Origin: Marivirga tractuosa DSM 4126
Lineage (GTDB): Bacteria > Bacteroidota > Bacteroidia > Cytophagales > Cyclobacteriaceae
Assembly (NCBI RefSeq): GCF_000183425.1
Contig: NC_014759.1
Coordinates: 4,331,001 to 4,395,000, forward strand
Direction of reading: 5' to 3'
DNA length: 64,000 nucleotides
Position 1 is the stretch's first letter, and the number at the start of each line of letters is the position of its first letter. Both the position numbers and the translations under genes were made by a program. Below, in pieces: positions 63,588 through 64,000 of this stretch. Below the pieces are notes generated by a model. It did not search any database and had not been told where the DNA came from. It saw nothing but the letters and a program-made list of their open reading frames with translations.

Positions 63588-64000
63588 CTAAATAATATTA
63601 AGCTCTTTCCCTACTCTTGTAAATGCTTCAACTGCTTTATCTAAATGCTCTTTTTCATGAGCAGCTGATAATTGCACTCTTATTCTAGCTTGTTCTTTAG
63701 GAACCACCGGGTAGAAAAATCCAATAACGTAAATACCTTCCTCTAATAGCCGATCCGCAAATTTTTGAGATAAGGCAGCGTCATACACCATTATTGGTAC
63801 AATTGCTGAATCGCCATCTTTTATATCAAAGCCAGCTTTCTTTATGTTTTCCTTAAAGTAATTCACATTATCTTCAAGTTTATCTCGTAATTCCGTTGAG
63901 CTACTTAATAAGTCAAATACCGCAATTGAAGCGCCTACAATTGAAGGGGCTAAGGAATTGGAGAACAAATAAGGTCTTGATTTTTGACGCAGCATTTCAA
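63588..64000 (-). CDS. kbl: Glycine C-acetyltransferase (2-amino-3-ketobutyrate CoA ligase), C-terminal part
   Basis: The last about 137 residues are present; the gene continues past the window edge. LRQKSRPYLFSNSLAPSIVGASIAVFDLL and the end (GFFYPVVPKEQARIRVQLSAAHEKEHLDKAVEAFTRVGKELNII) fit Kbl, a PLP enzyme of the alpha-oxoamine synthase family that acts in threonine breakdown. A related member such as BioF is possible but less likely given these motifs. Confidence 0.88.
   Translation of the reverse strand, partial: EMLRQKSRPYLFSNSLAPSIVGASIAVFDLLSSSTELRDKLEDNVNYFKENIKKAGFDIKDGDSAIVPIMVYDAALSQKFADRLLEEGIYVIGFFYPVVPKEQARIRVQLSAAHEKEHLDKAVEAFTRVGKELNII

Overview
The window looks like chromosomal DNA of an aerobic, low-GC member of the Bacteroidota, most likely a marine Cytophagales bacterium of the Marivirga type. 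The evidence is an alternative complex III plus aa3 oxidase cluster, promoters of the Bacteroidota form TTTG-N19/20-TAnnTTTG, LytTR and TPR kinases, a TonB receptor with a carboxypeptidase-like N-terminal domain, and many small lipoproteins. Genus and species cannot be proved from the sequence alone. I found no rRNA, tRNA, CRISPR array, prophage or complete insertion sequence.

Layout. 1-2530: a diheme cytochrome of thiosulfate dehydrogenase type, then an outer-membrane barrel. 2916-7777: the glyoxylate shunt (aceB-aceA, minus strand), a promoter with two GCGAA palindromes, and a divergent ScfR/RamB-like regulator. 7902-13845: a small membrane protein, a repeat-rich surface lipoprotein with a cupredoxin end, a three-gene cytochrome and barrel operon, and an Rrf2 regulator. 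14068-21951: a large propeller sensor kinase, a DUF1399-like protein preceded by an unlisted 42-residue peptide, a protein often misnamed asparagine synthetase B, an ABC permease and an unknown exported protein. 22596-31780: a subtilisin-like lipoprotein, a TonB receptor, an exported TPR-like protein, a LytS/LytTR pair and typA. 32200-35269: small accessory genes.

35860-39767 is a restriction-modification island: an XRE controller, two C5 methyltransferases and a PD-(D/E)XK/DUF3883 nuclease in overlapping frames. Imperfect direct repeats flank it, and a truncated LuxR pseudogene lies beside it. 40396-42296 holds a PAP2 phosphatase and an aldo/keto reductase.

43123-59787 is the respiratory core: actABCDEF, coxB, coxA, ctaA, ctaB, two subunit III genes, subunit IV, a terminator, a Sco-like protein without its cysteines, a DUF420 (CtaM-like) protein and a small CxxC membrane protein. 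Together they would move electrons from menaquinol through alternative complex III to an aa3 oxidase, with heme A made in place. 59795-63530 is a signalling region: a TPR kinase with an unlisted 47-residue lipoprotein in front, a cluster of C/G-rich operator-like motifs, a possible leaderless mini-ORF, and a GAF-PAS protein that has a phospho-acceptor helix but no ATPase domain. The window ends inside a kbl-like gene.

Intergenic DNA is rich in palindromic repeats of several families, some in near-identical copies. The most original leads are the peptide plus DUF1399 operon (17560-18286), the operator array and mini-ORF (61852-62304), the repeat-flanked restriction island, and the 75-bp paired palindromes.
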